From an uncultured Eubacteriales bacterium (GTDB taxonomy: Bacteria > Bacillota > Clostridia > Christensenellales > Borkfalkiaceae), in assembly GCA_902465495.1 (NCBI GenBank), contig CABQND010000004.1, forward strand, positions 1 through 55,046: 55,046 bases of DNA. The letters run 5' to 3'. Both the position numbers and the translations under genes were made by a program. Position 1 is the stretch's first letter; every line of letters begins with the position of its first letter. Below are positions 42,494-50,930 of the stretch, one piece after another. The notes below the pieces were generated by a model. The model saw only the letters and a program-made list of their open reading frames with translations, did no database searches and was not told the origin of the DNA.

Positions 42494-44509
42494 ATGAAAA
42501 AAATCAAATCATATATATTTCTGGCGTTGTGCTTCATTTTAATGTTCGGCATGACGGCTTGCACAAAGGAAGAAGAAACGGCGGCGCCTCCTACGGAAGG
42601 GCAAGAGCAGAAGATCGAATATACGGATATCGATCTGTATGCGAACGGCAAGACCGATTACAAAATACTTCTTTCCGAGGAAAGCACGCCGATCGAGGCG
42701 CAGGCGGCGCAAGAGCTGGTCTATTTCTTTGAGATGGCATCGGCGATCAAATTGGAAATCATCAGCGACGGCGATTACGATGCATCCGGGAAATATATTT
42801 CCATAGGGAATACCGCGCTGTTTGCCGCATCCGGCATTCAGCTGCCCGAGGGGCTCGGGACGAGCGGATACATCATCAAAACGGTCGATGACGATGTCGT
42901 CATAGCGGCTTCGGGCAATTACGGGGCGCTGTACGGGACCTATGAATTCTTGGAATACAATCTCGGATATCGTTACTATGCAGAGGATGAAATACAGATC
43001 GCAAAAGAGCCGTCCGTCAAGCTGATGAAATTTGACATGAGCGACAAGCCTTCGTTCGAATCGAGGGCGGCATACAGCAGCGAAACGCGCGTGAATGCGT
43101 CGTCGGCCGACCGTTTGCGTTTGAACGGCAACACTCTTGCAAACACGGGCGGGAGCTGGTGGAGCTCTCTGAATGACCAGTCGCTGTGTCTGCAGCTTCT
43201 GCCGACCGATCAATATATTGAAAAATATCCGCGCTGGTATTACGACAACGGCGGGGATAAGGTACAGATCTGTTATACGACGCTTTATAACGACAGCATC
43301 AATTACGAGAAAGGGGATTGGAGCGAAGAAGACTATAACAGCGGCAAACACGGTATGTTTTGGACGCTCGTGTATAATCTGATCAACAACTATATCATCC
43401 CCGAATCGACCAAAACGGTCTTTCAGCTCGGGATCATGGACACGCCGCTGATCGCGAATTATCCGGAAAGCATCGCCGAAATAGAGAAATACACGGCGAG
43501 CGGCGTCATGATGCGTGCGGTGAATGCCGTCGCCGACGCGGTTGCCGATTGGCAGCAGGAGAATTGTCCCGAACGCACCATATATCTTTGTACGTTTGCG
43601 TATCTGTCCTTTTTCGAGCCGCCGTGCAAGAAAGACGAGAACGGAGAGTACATTGTGGACGAAAATACGGGGAAATATATTCCGATCGACGAATCGGTGG
43701 TTGCCCGCGACAATGTGATGGTCCGCTATGCGCCTGTCGACGCCAACTACATGTACGATTTGCTGGATGAGGAGTATAATTCGATTTCCCGCAAAGTTCT
43801 GCTCGGGTGGGCATCCGTGGCGAAGAATCTTGCGGTTTGGGATTACCGCGCCGATTTCGGTACATACGTTACGCCCTATCCTTCGTGGTTTTCGACGTAT
43901 GACAATCTGAAAATTTATTATGATTACGGATTCATCGACATATTCAATCAAGGGCCGACGCCTACGACGGGCACGCCGTTTATCAAAATGGATAACTGGA
44001 TCCGTTCGCAGCTGATGTGGGACATCGATCAAAGCTATGCGGACCTTGTCGACGAATTCATGGAAAATTATTACAAAGAAGGGCGCGATTGCATCCAGGA
44101 ATATTGGGACCTGCTGCAGATGCATTACAGGACGTACATCGAGAAAGAGCAAAATTATGACGGCGATCCGCATCGCCGCGTGATGAATCCGAAGTACTGG
44201 CCGTATGAGATCATTTTGAAGATCCAGGAAATTTTCGAAAACGGATATGCATCCGTTGCAAAATTCCGCGACACGGATCGGGAGTATTATGATAAGCTGC
44301 TGTCGCGCTTGGAAGCGGAGAGCTTGTTTTATCGGTTCATGCTGATACAGTATTATGATAATTATTACACGGTGGAAGAACGCAGAACGATGATCGACGA
44401 GTTTGAGCGCATCAGCAACGAATGCGGGTTCGTGATCATGAACAGCGGTATCGAAAACGGCGAAAAACTTGCAGACAGGATCGCAGGCTGGCGCAACGCT
44501 TTGCTATAA
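42494..44509 (+). CDS. DUF4838-family lipoprotein, putative glycosidase
   Basis: A 671-residue surface lipoprotein (lipobox GMTAC). Residues ~45-190 form the alpha/beta domain found before GH20/GH67-type catalytic domains (TPIEAQAAQELVYFFEM, YISIGNTALF, GALYGTYEFLEYNLGYRYYA). The central part (about 200-560) is the DUF4838 region, with LCLQLLPTDQYIEKYPRWYY, TVFQLGIMD and ILLGWASVAKNLAVWDYRADF-like strands rich in Trp, Asp and Glu. DUF4838 proteins are related to alpha-glucuronidases and hexosaminidases, but their activity is mostly undefined. Its place beside the importer suggests it trims the glycan at the surface. AGGATAAGG precedes the ATG. Confidence 0.72.
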   Translation: MKKIKSYIFLALCFILMFGMTACTKEEETAAPPTEGQEQKIEYTDIDLYANGKTDYKILLSEESTPIEAQAAQELVYFFEMASAIKLEIISDGDYDASGKYISIGNTALFAASGIQLPEGLGTSGYIIKTVDDDVVIAASGNYGALYGTYEFLEYNLGYRYYAEDEIQIAKEPSVKLMKFDMSDKPSFESRAAYSSETRVNASSADRLRLNGNTLANTGGSWWSSLNDQSLCLQLLPTDQYIEKYPRWYYDNGGDKVQICYTTLYNDSINYEKGDWSEEDYNSGKHGMFWTLVYNLINNYIIPESTKTVFQLGIMDTPLIANYPESIAEIEKYTASGVMMRAVNAVADAVADWQQENCPERTIYLCTFAYLSFFEPPCKKDENGEYIVDENTGKYIPIDESVVARDNVMVRYAPVDANYMYDLLDEEYNSISRKVLLGWASVAKNLAVWDYRADFGTYVTPYPSWFSTYDNLKIYYDYGFIDIFNQGPTPTTGTPFIKMDNWIRSQLMWDIDQSYADLVDEFMENYYKEGRDCIQEYWDLLQMHYRTYIEKEQNYDGDPHRRVMNPKYWPYEIILKIQEIFENGYASVAKFRDTDREYYDKLLSRLEAESLFYRFMLIQYYDNYYTVEERRTMIDEFERISNECGFVIMNSGIENGEKLADRIAGWRNALL

Positions 44510-44526
44510 AAGACGGGGGAGAGGGT

Positions 44527-45561
44527 ATGTCAATCAAACACACAGCGGTCAGTTATTACGGATTCAATTACGCAGAACACGCAGAAAAAGATTTTGCGGA
44601 GATGCGCGGGCACGGATGCGATACGGTCATCCTCGCCATTACCGAATTCGACATCGATTTTTGGTTTCCGAACATAAAAAACATTGTACGGGAGGCGCAC
44701 AGGCAAGGTCTTCGCTGCATTGCCGATCTGTGGGGGTTCGGCAAGTTTTTCGGCGGTGAAAACGTGAGTTTGTTTTTGCAAAACAACATTCGTCACAGGC
44801 AGGTTTCCGCACTGACAGGGGAAACGCTCAATGCGGCTTGTTTTATATCCGAAGCATTCCGCGACCATTTGACGGAAGTCAGTCTGTCATTGGCGCGGGA
44901 ATGCGGCGTAGACGGATTTTTCTGGGATGAACCGCATTTTGCGTTGCCAAAGTCTTATGCGTCGATCACAGGCGGGCCGGGAGAGGACTGGGCTTGCCGC
45001 TGTCCCGAATGCATGCGCAAATTTCAAGAGTATTACGGGTATGAGATGCCGCGCGTAATGAATGACGATATAAAGCAATTCCGATGGCGGGAAGCGTTGA
45101 AGACGCTGTCGGATGTATCGGCGGCATTAAAGGCGTTTAACTCCGACCTGGAAATCACTTGCTGCGTACATGCAACGCTCAACGATTACTATCTGACGGA
45201 ACAGCGCGGATACGACAATTGGGATAAGGTCGCGGCGTGTCCGTACTTTGATGTTTTTTCTACGACAATTCTCAAATGGTCGCTTCCGGAAACTTTTTTC
45301 AGGCAGATCGCCGAGCGCACGGTTGCCGTCGCGAAAAAATACGGAAAACAGTCGGAGCGCTGGCTGATGGGGTATTACCAACAGCCCGATACCTTTGAAC
45401 AGATCGACCGCACCGTGGACATGTATGAAAAGCTCGGAGTCGACAGGTTGGGCGTATGGACGTACCGCGGCGGGTACGGCACCAAGCTTGCGGCGCCCGA
45501 TCCGATCGGCTTGTGGGACAGGATCGGTCAAAATTACAGGCGCGTATTGAAAAAAAAGTGA
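44527..45561 (+). CDS. TIM-barrel glycosidase-like cytoplasmic protein
   Basis: A 344-residue protein with no signal peptide. The ATG at 44527 has GGGGGAGAGGG upstream; an in-frame start inside the previous gene is not needed. The alternation of strands and helices (TVILAITEFDIDFWFPN, LRCIADLWGFGKFFGGEN, GVDGFFWDEPHF, CCVHATLNDYY, LGVWTYRGGYGTK) indicates a (beta/alpha)8 barrel like that of clan A-type glycosidases. Asp/Glu in FWDEPHF are good active-site candidates. A CRCPECMRKFQEYYG motif may bind a metal or form part of the substrate cap. No characterised family is recognised. It probably acts on imported oligosaccharides. Confidence 0.6.
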   Translation: MSIKHTAVSYYGFNYAEHAEKDFAEMRGHGCDTVILAITEFDIDFWFPNIKNIVREAHRQGLRCIADLWGFGKFFGGENVSLFLQNNIRHRQVSALTGETLNAACFISEAFRDHLTEVSLSLARECGVDGFFWDEPHFALPKSYASITGGPGEDWACRCPECMRKFQEYYGYEMPRVMNDDIKQFRWREALKTLSDVSAALKAFNSDLEITCCVHATLNDYYLTEQRGYDNWDKVAACPYFDVFSTTILKWSLPETFFRQIAERTVAVAKKYGKQSERWLMGYYQQPDTFEQIDRTVDMYEKLGVDRLGVWTYRGGYGTKLAAPDPIGLWDRIGQNYRRVLKKK

Positions 45562-45585
45562 CAATAAACGGAAAAAGGAGCTTGC

Positions 45586-46326
45586 ATGAAAAAGATCACG
45601 ACCGTCGAAGAAGGAGTGAAAGAACTTTTAGAGGTGAACGAAATCAAAGGGGTCGGGCCTTGGCGATTGGTTTTGGCGGGCGAAGGCGGATTGACGGATC
45701 GCCTTGAATATGACGGGAAAAGCATACCGCTGTATTTTTGGCGAAGCGATCCGCGGCTTCGCAGCCTTGCGTGCAAAGTGGCGCCGCGGATCGGCGAACT
45801 TTGCGCTTCGAAACAGACGTGCGCCGTGCCGCGGTCGTTCGGATTCAAACGGCTCCTTTTTATGGAGCTGGACACAGCGTGCATGCTGTTATCGTCACGG
45901 CCGTCGCATATGGTTGCGTTCCGTAACGGCGAAGCGATCAACTGTATCTGTCACATGCAAAACGATACTGTGGCGACGCTCGAATTGACGTCCGCATTGC
46001 CGGAAGGGACGCGTTGGCAGAGGAAACACGCAATATTTGGGACAGAAGGCATGGGGTGCGACCAACCTGTCGGCAGGAAGATAGAATCCGAGGCGATCTA
46101 TTTGTTTGGCGAAAACGGATTGGATGTGCATACCGATATAAGCATGTTTACATACGGGCTGTCCCCGTTGCAAACGACGATGACCGATTGCATATATCAA
46201 ATCCTGACAGGTAAAATCGATGCCGGAAAATGGGCGGAGGAAGAGTCTTCCCTCAATGCATGGCTTTCAATGGCGCTTGCCGCAGTGGATGCAGACGGAC
46301 GGGTGTTTGCCCGTTCGGGACAGTGA
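45586..46326 (+). CDS. Gfo/Idh/MocA C-terminal-domain-like protein lacking the NAD domain
   Basis: A 246-residue protein. Residues ~115-240 resemble the alpha/beta C-terminal domain of Gfo/Idh/MocA oxidoreductases: KHAIFGTEGMGCDQPV, SEAIYLFGENGLDVHTD, LSPLQTTMTDCIYQILTGK, and a C-terminal helix before GRVFA. The N-terminal ~110 residues contain no GxGxxG Rossmann motif and no Lys-Pro motif, so it cannot be a complete dehydrogenase alone. It lies 40 nt before a full-length Gfo/Idh gene. It may be a regulatory or complementing subunit, or a decayed paralogue that kept its frame. The assignment is by pattern and moderately sure. Confidence 0.55.
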   Translation: MKKITTVEEGVKELLEVNEIKGVGPWRLVLAGEGGLTDRLEYDGKSIPLYFWRSDPRLRSLACKVAPRIGELCASKQTCAVPRSFGFKRLLFMELDTACMLLSSRPSHMVAFRNGEAINCICHMQNDTVATLELTSALPEGTRWQRKHAIFGTEGMGCDQPVGRKIESEAIYLFGENGLDVHTDISMFTYGLSPLQTTMTDCIYQILTGKIDAGKWAEEESSLNAWLSMALAAVDADGRVFARSGQ

Positions 46327-46365
46327 CCGCGGAAAAGCGGAGGGCTTATCAAGGGAGAGGTTGCG

Positions 46366-47466
46366 ATGAAGAAAGTGAATTTTGCGGTGATGATGTTTGA
46401 AAACGGGCATGCTCCGTATCTGATGGATGCTTTGCTGCGCGAAGAGCGGGCAAATGTAGTTGCCATATCCGTCGCGCCGCGTTATTACGAGATTTTGAAC
46501 CTAAAAAAGTACGGGGATATTCCCGTATATTATTCGGACAAAGAAATGCTGGAAGCGCATCCGGAGATCGAGGCGTGCGTCTGCGGCGGCGCGAATCACA
46601 GGCATATGGAAGAATTCAGGATGTGCGCAGAGCGCGGGATCCATGTGATATCGATGAAGGTGCCTTCATTGGATATGAGCGAGTATGACGAAATGATTCG
46701 CCTGAGCGCCGAGCATAAAATTGTCTGCTCCATCGAGTTGGAGATGCGCTGGCATGCGGAAGTGTATCGGCTGAAAGAACTCATCCGTTCCGGGGCGCTG
46801 GGAAAAGTGCAGTCATTTAACGCATTTAATTATTCGCATTTCCCGATGTGGTGGAACACGTGGATGAATGACGCCGAAGCGAGTTACGGCAAACGTGTTC
46901 CGCTTTGGCCGGGCAGTAGGCGATTCCGCGGCGGGGCGCTCACCGATCATCCGCATATTTTCGATCTGGCACGCTTTTTGTTTGAGAGCGACTACGAATG
47001 TGTGTATGCGGAAGCGGCGCCTTCCATTCGGGAAGACGCCGAAGTGGAAGATCTTCTCACGATCATCGGAAAACTGAAAAACGGCGTGGTCATTTCTTTG
47101 GATCCTTCCTATGCGAACCGTGAAAAGAAATTATTCAAACGCATTTCGGATGATTTTTCACACTATCCGCGCTGTGTGGAGGTGGAATGTTCGGTATTCG
47201 GCGATCGCGCCTGTGCCCTTGTCGACCTGTACGGTTCCGCGCTGTACGCCTTTCAGGCCAAACCGGAACTGACATATGAGGTCTGGGGAGCGGATCCGCA
47301 ATTCAACGATGTTCGCAAGTTATTTCTTCGTAACTTTATCAAACAGATCAACGGGGAAAAATTCGAAGGCGATATGGCGGTTTCACTGGACAAATATCGC
47401 CCGATCATGGATGTGGTCAATGCTTGCTATGAAAGCATTTCCACGGGCAAGGTCGTGTATTTGTAA
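46366..47466 (+). CDS. Gfo/Idh/MocA-family oxidoreductase
   Basis: A 366-residue NAD(P)-dependent sugar or cyclitol dehydrogenase-type protein. The Rossmann start is atypical (NFAVMMFENGHAPYLMDALL in place of GxGxxG). The later VCGGANHRHMEEFRMCAERG strand and HVISMKVPSLDMSEYDE (the family's EKP-type lysine kept as MKVP) are clear. The catalytic-domain segments RRFRGGALTDHPHIFDLARFL, with Asp/His, and the C-terminal alpha/beta domain are intact. It may oxidise or epimerise a sugar via a keto intermediate. Its partners are the domain-only protein upstream and the SIS protein downstream. GGGAGAGG precedes the ATG. Confidence 0.82.
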   Translation: MKKVNFAVMMFENGHAPYLMDALLREERANVVAISVAPRYYEILNLKKYGDIPVYYSDKEMLEAHPEIEACVCGGANHRHMEEFRMCAERGIHVISMKVPSLDMSEYDEMIRLSAEHKIVCSIELEMRWHAEVYRLKELIRSGALGKVQSFNAFNYSHFPMWWNTWMNDAEASYGKRVPLWPGSRRFRGGALTDHPHIFDLARFLFESDYECVYAEAAPSIREDAEVEDLLTIIGKLKNGVVISLDPSYANREKKLFKRISDDFSHYPRCVEVECSVFGDRACALVDLYGSALYAFQAKPELTYEVWGADPQFNDVRKLFLRNFIKQINGEKFEGDMAVSLDKYRPIMDVVNACYESISTGKVVYL

Positions 47467-47506
47467 AAGACAAAGAAATGTTATATAAAGCAGGGAGAAG
47501 ATGAAA

Positions 47507-48259
47507 ATGAAAGACGATTACGGCTATTTTGAGGCGGTTTTAAAAAATTTGCGGCAAATCGATGAGACGCAGCAGACGAACATCGAAGCGGCGGCCGAAC
47601 TGATGGCGGAAGCGATCGGACAAGATCGGCTGATCAGCGTGTACGGGGGCGGCGGGCATACCACGCTTCCGGTCGGCGAGATGTTTTTCCGTGCGGGCGG
47701 TTTGGCGAACATCAACCCGATCATGGAAACGGGATTGTCCGTTTTCAATCAGGCGCTGAAATATCTCGAACTGGAACGTACGGTCAACTACGGGTCGGCG
47801 ATCCTGCGCTATTACGACTTGCGGGAAGGCGATTTGCTGATAATTTTTCACAACATCGGCATCAATCCGGCGACGATCGATTGCGCCGAAGAGGCAAAGA
47901 AGAGAGGCTGCAAGATCATCGCGGTCGCAAGCAGCGCCTGGCAGGAGCAAATGCCGAAAGATCATTCCATCCGTCATCCGAACGGCAAAAATCTGTTTGA
48001 TTACGCAGATATTCGCATCGACGATTTCAATCCCGTCGGGGACGCCGTTGTCAACGTGCCGGGGTTCGGCACGCCGATCGGGCCCGTGTCGAACATCGCC
48101 GATTTTTATATTGCGCATCAGTTGGAGATCGCGTGCGTAAGGAAGTGTCTTGAAAAGGGGATCGCGCCTCCCGTTTGGAAGAGCGCAAATGTGCCCGGCG
48201 GGGATGCGCAGAACAAGCGGCTGATCGAAAAATATCGCAGCCGTGTCAAGATGCTGTGA
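47507..48259 (+). CDS. SIS-domain (sugar isomerase fold) protein, UPF0309-like
   Basis: About 250 residues, cytoplasmic. An N-terminal helical part is followed by the SIS fold: LISVYGGGGHTTLPVGEMFFRAGG (approximately residues 40-63), GDLLIIFHNIGINPATIDCAEEAKKRG, and KIIAVASSAW. Such domains bind phosphosugars in isomerases, deaminases and MurR/RpiR-type sensors. Here no DNA-binding domain is attached, so isomerisation or binding of a (phospho)sugar is likely. An in-frame ATG lies at 47501; the one at 47507 is 9 nt from AGGGAG and is preferred slightly. Confidence 0.78.
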   Translation: MKDDYGYFEAVLKNLRQIDETQQTNIEAAAELMAEAIGQDRLISVYGGGGHTTLPVGEMFFRAGGLANINPIMETGLSVFNQALKYLELERTVNYGSAILRYYDLREGDLLIIFHNIGINPATIDCAEEAKKRGCKIIAVASSAWQEQMPKDHSIRHPNGKNLFDYADIRIDDFNPVGDAVVNVPGFGTPIGPVSNIADFYIAHQLEIACVRKCLEKGIAPPVWKSANVPGGDAQNKRLIEKYRSRVKML

Positions 48260-48283
48260 GAGCGGTCGCAACGGGAGGGGGAA

Positions 48284-49948
48284 ATGGCGCAAAACAGGAG
48301 GATCGTGGCTTGTTTGCTCGCAAGCATGCTGTCGCTTGCTTTGGCGGCGGGCGTCGGCTGTGCGAAAGATCAAGAGGAAGGCGCGGACGTCCACAGCGGC
48401 ATCCGTTTTGAAGAGGATTCGGTAACGGTACGGGTAGGGCGCAGCGCGGACGTCCTTGCCGTGTTCGACGAGAACTGGACCGATTATGCCGTTCAATGGG
48501 AAGCCGATCCCGAAACGACGGTGCAGCTGACCGTACCTTCTGCGAGCATTCGGCCGAACAAAGCGCGGGTCAAAGGGTTGCAGGCGGGCTCGGCTGTCGT
48601 GACGGCGACGGCGTCGGACGGGGCAAAGGCGACCCTTTCCGTGGAGGTGACAGGCATTGAGACCGAACCCGAAGATACGCCGGAGGAAGGCGGATTTACT
48701 CTCACGCAGGACGTTGTTTCCGTTGCGCTCGGCAATACGGTGCAGTTCCCTTGCACAGAGCGGGCGGGGGTAAGTTTTGTAAGCGAAGATACGTCCGTCG
48801 CGACGGTCGACGGCAGCGGCGTGATCACTCCCGTTGCCGAGGGCGTGACCTATGTGACCGCCGCAAAGGACGGCGTTACGTTGCGCGTAAAAGTCGGGGC
48901 GGTGAATTCCTCCGAGCGCTCCATTGCATTGACGGGGAAGACGGAGCCGCGTATCAATTTTTACGGGCGCGGAAACTTTGATGCGTCGCTCGGCGCGCAG
49001 ATGTTCTACTTTTCGGCGTCGGGTTTCGACGTAACTTTCTTCGGAACGGAGCTCAAAGTGAACATGCTGCGCCCTTCGTCCGACACGTATGTCGCGTATC
49101 TGAGCGTCTTTTTGGACGGGGAGAGCATGACGGAGGTCGTACCTTTGGCTTCGGAGCGCGTCATCCGTCTTGCCGAAAAGGAGGAGCGCGAATATACTCT
49201 GGTCAGCGGGCTGATTGAAGGATGGCATACGGTAAAGGTGCGCAAGCGCACGGCTTTTCAGCGCGGTTCGACCAGGATGGATTCGGTCGGGTTGAAAGAA
49301 CTGAAGACGGACGGGTATTTCGGATATTGTTCGGACAAACCATCCCTTCGCATCGATGTCTACGGGGATTCGTACAGTTGCGGCTACGGTAACTTGGAAG
49401 ACGGCGGATCCATGACCAGTGAAAATACGGACGGGAACCTCGCGTATCATGCTTTGTTGGCGAACAAGATAGGCGCGGAGCTCAACGTAATGGCGGCGAG
49501 CGGCTGGGGCGTGTACAGGGGAAATAACGGTTCCACGGCGTGGAGCTGGGTCAACAAATACGATAAGCTCAACACAATGAGCGACGAGGTCGTTCAAATC
49601 GGCGGGGCGGATGTCATCGTCATTAATCTCGGCGCCAACGATGTTTCGGGAGGCGTATTCGACAGCGCCGACGAAACGAGGCTGTTCCGGGAAGCGTATA
49701 CGCAGATGTTGCACGGCATTCGCGAGCAAAATCCGGATGCGCTCATTCTTTGCACATACGGTTTTGTTGCCACAAACACAAATTGCAAAAACGCTATCCG
49801 AGACGTTGTGTCTTCGTTCGGCGATGAGAAAGTCAAAGCATATTTTTACACGACGGTGCGCTCTTCTACGGGACATCCCGATCTTGCGAATCATCGCAAC
49901 GGTGCGCGGGAGCTGGAAGAAGTTTTCCGTCAATATGAAATTATCTGA
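48284..49948 (+). CDS. CE2-like SGNH esterase lipoprotein with Big_2-type domains
   Basis: A 554-residue lipoprotein (lipobox GVGC). Two bacterial Ig-like (Big_2) domains occupy about 40-125 and 140-205 (DTSVATVDGSGVITPVAEG). A jelly-roll domain typical of carbohydrate esterase family 2 follows (INFYGRGNFDASLGAQMFYF, FDVTFFGTELKVNM; about 220-345). Last is the SGNH hydrolase domain with IDVYGDSYSCGYGN (Ser), NLGANDVSGG and STGHPDLANHRNG. As in CE2 enzymes no Asp precedes the catalytic His, a Ser-His dyad type. It probably removes acetyl groups from the operon's polysaccharide outside the cell. Confidence 0.85.
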   Translation: MAQNRRIVACLLASMLSLALAAGVGCAKDQEEGADVHSGIRFEEDSVTVRVGRSADVLAVFDENWTDYAVQWEADPETTVQLTVPSASIRPNKARVKGLQAGSAVVTATASDGAKATLSVEVTGIETEPEDTPEEGGFTLTQDVVSVALGNTVQFPCTERAGVSFVSEDTSVATVDGSGVITPVAEGVTYVTAAKDGVTLRVKVGAVNSSERSIALTGKTEPRINFYGRGNFDASLGAQMFYFSASGFDVTFFGTELKVNMLRPSSDTYVAYLSVFLDGESMTEVVPLASERVIRLAEKEEREYTLVSGLIEGWHTVKVRKRTAFQRGSTRMDSVGLKELKTDGYFGYCSDKPSLRIDVYGDSYSCGYGNLEDGGSMTSENTDGNLAYHALLANKIGAELNVMAASGWGVYRGNNGSTAWSWVNKYDKLNTMSDEVVQIGGADVIVINLGANDVSGGVFDSADETRLFREAYTQMLHGIREQNPDALILCTYGFVATNTNCKNAIRDVVSSFGDEKVKAYFYTTVRSSTGHPDLANHRNGARELEEVFRQYEII

Positions 49949-49995
49949 ATATTGTGTCAAAACGATATTAAAATACAATTTTTAGGAGATTTAAA

Positions 49996-50910
49996 ATGGC
50001 AAGGCAAAAATTGGAAGGTATTTACATACCGGTGATCACCCCGTTTAACAAAGACGAGAGCATCAATTTTGATGCGATCCGCGAAATTGCCGAATTTTTG
50101 GGGAAAAACGGCGTGACGGGCATCATCCCGTCCGGTTCGACGGGAGAAATGATCGCGCTCACGAAAGAGGAGCAGATCGCCGTCAATGCGGCCTATATCA
50201 AAGCGGGGCACGAGTACGGGATCAAAGTCGTTGCGTCGACGGGTGCGTACCGCACCAAAGACGTGGTGGAAATGTCAAAGGAGGCGGAGTCGGACGGGGC
50301 GGACGGGATCATGGCGGTAACGCCTTGGTACATGGCTCCGAACGAAAAAGAGCTGTTTGAGCATTACAAGACAATACACGATTCGATCGACATTCCCGTG
50401 ATGCTCTATCATAATCCCTATTATTCGACGGTATTGCTCAGTGACGAATTTATCGCAAAGCTATACAACGAGGGATGCGTGGACGCAGTCAAAGAGCGCC
50501 AGGCGGACGTATACCGTCAGCAGAATTTGAGACGTCTTACCGACGATAATTTCGGGCTGTTCTACGGGTATGACGTTTGTCCGGTCGAATGTTTGAGTTG
50601 CTGGTCGGACGGCTGGGTGTGCGGAACGGGCAACCTCTTTCCGAAGGAAAACGTGGCGGTCTACAAAGCCGCGAAGGAAAAAGACGTCGCAAAAGCGATG
50701 AAAGCGCAGGAAAAAGAAGTCTGGCCGTATCTGCATCTTTTCTCGGTGCCCGATTCGAACGGCGATATATTGTGGCTGCAAATCATTAAAGAGGGTTTAA
50801 AACTGCGCGGCATCGATGCGGGATATTGCCGTAAACCGGTTTTGTCCGAACTTCCGAAAGAAACGATGGATCGGCTCAAAGCAACGCTTCGCCATTACGG
50901 ATATATTTGA
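49996..50910 (+). CDS. DapA/NanA-family (class I) aldolase
   Basis: A 304-residue TIM-barrel lyase of the dihydrodipicolinate synthase family. Motifs: PVITPFNKDESINFDAI, the pyruvate-binding GSTGEMIALTKEE, the YHNPYYS tyrosine near 140, and the Schiff-base lysine in VDAVKERQAD near 165. Family members include DapA, N-acetylneuraminate lyase and 2-keto-3-deoxy-sugar-acid aldolases. In a catabolic operon a sugar-acid aldolase giving pyruvate is more likely than lysine synthesis. TAGGAG precedes the ATG. Confidence 0.85.
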   Translation: MARQKLEGIYIPVITPFNKDESINFDAIREIAEFLGKNGVTGIIPSGSTGEMIALTKEEQIAVNAAYIKAGHEYGIKVVASTGAYRTKDVVEMSKEAESDGADGIMAVTPWYMAPNEKELFEHYKTIHDSIDIPVMLYHNPYYSTVLLSDEFIAKLYNEGCVDAVKERQADVYRQQNLRRLTDDNFGLFYGYDVCPVECLSCWSDGWVCGTGNLFPKENVAVYKAAKEKDVAKAMKAQEKEVWPYLHLFSVPDSNGDILWLQIIKEGLKLRGIDAGYCRKPVLSELPKETMDRLKATLRHYGYI

Positions 50911-50930
50911 TTTGGAAAGAGGAAAGAAAG

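Noticed and set aside
47540..49978. Very long minus-strand open frame (about 800 codons) opposite the SIS and esterase genes
   Set aside because: It is the complement of well-supported genes, rich in Arg, His and Ile from antisense codons, has no ribosome site and matches no known protein pattern.
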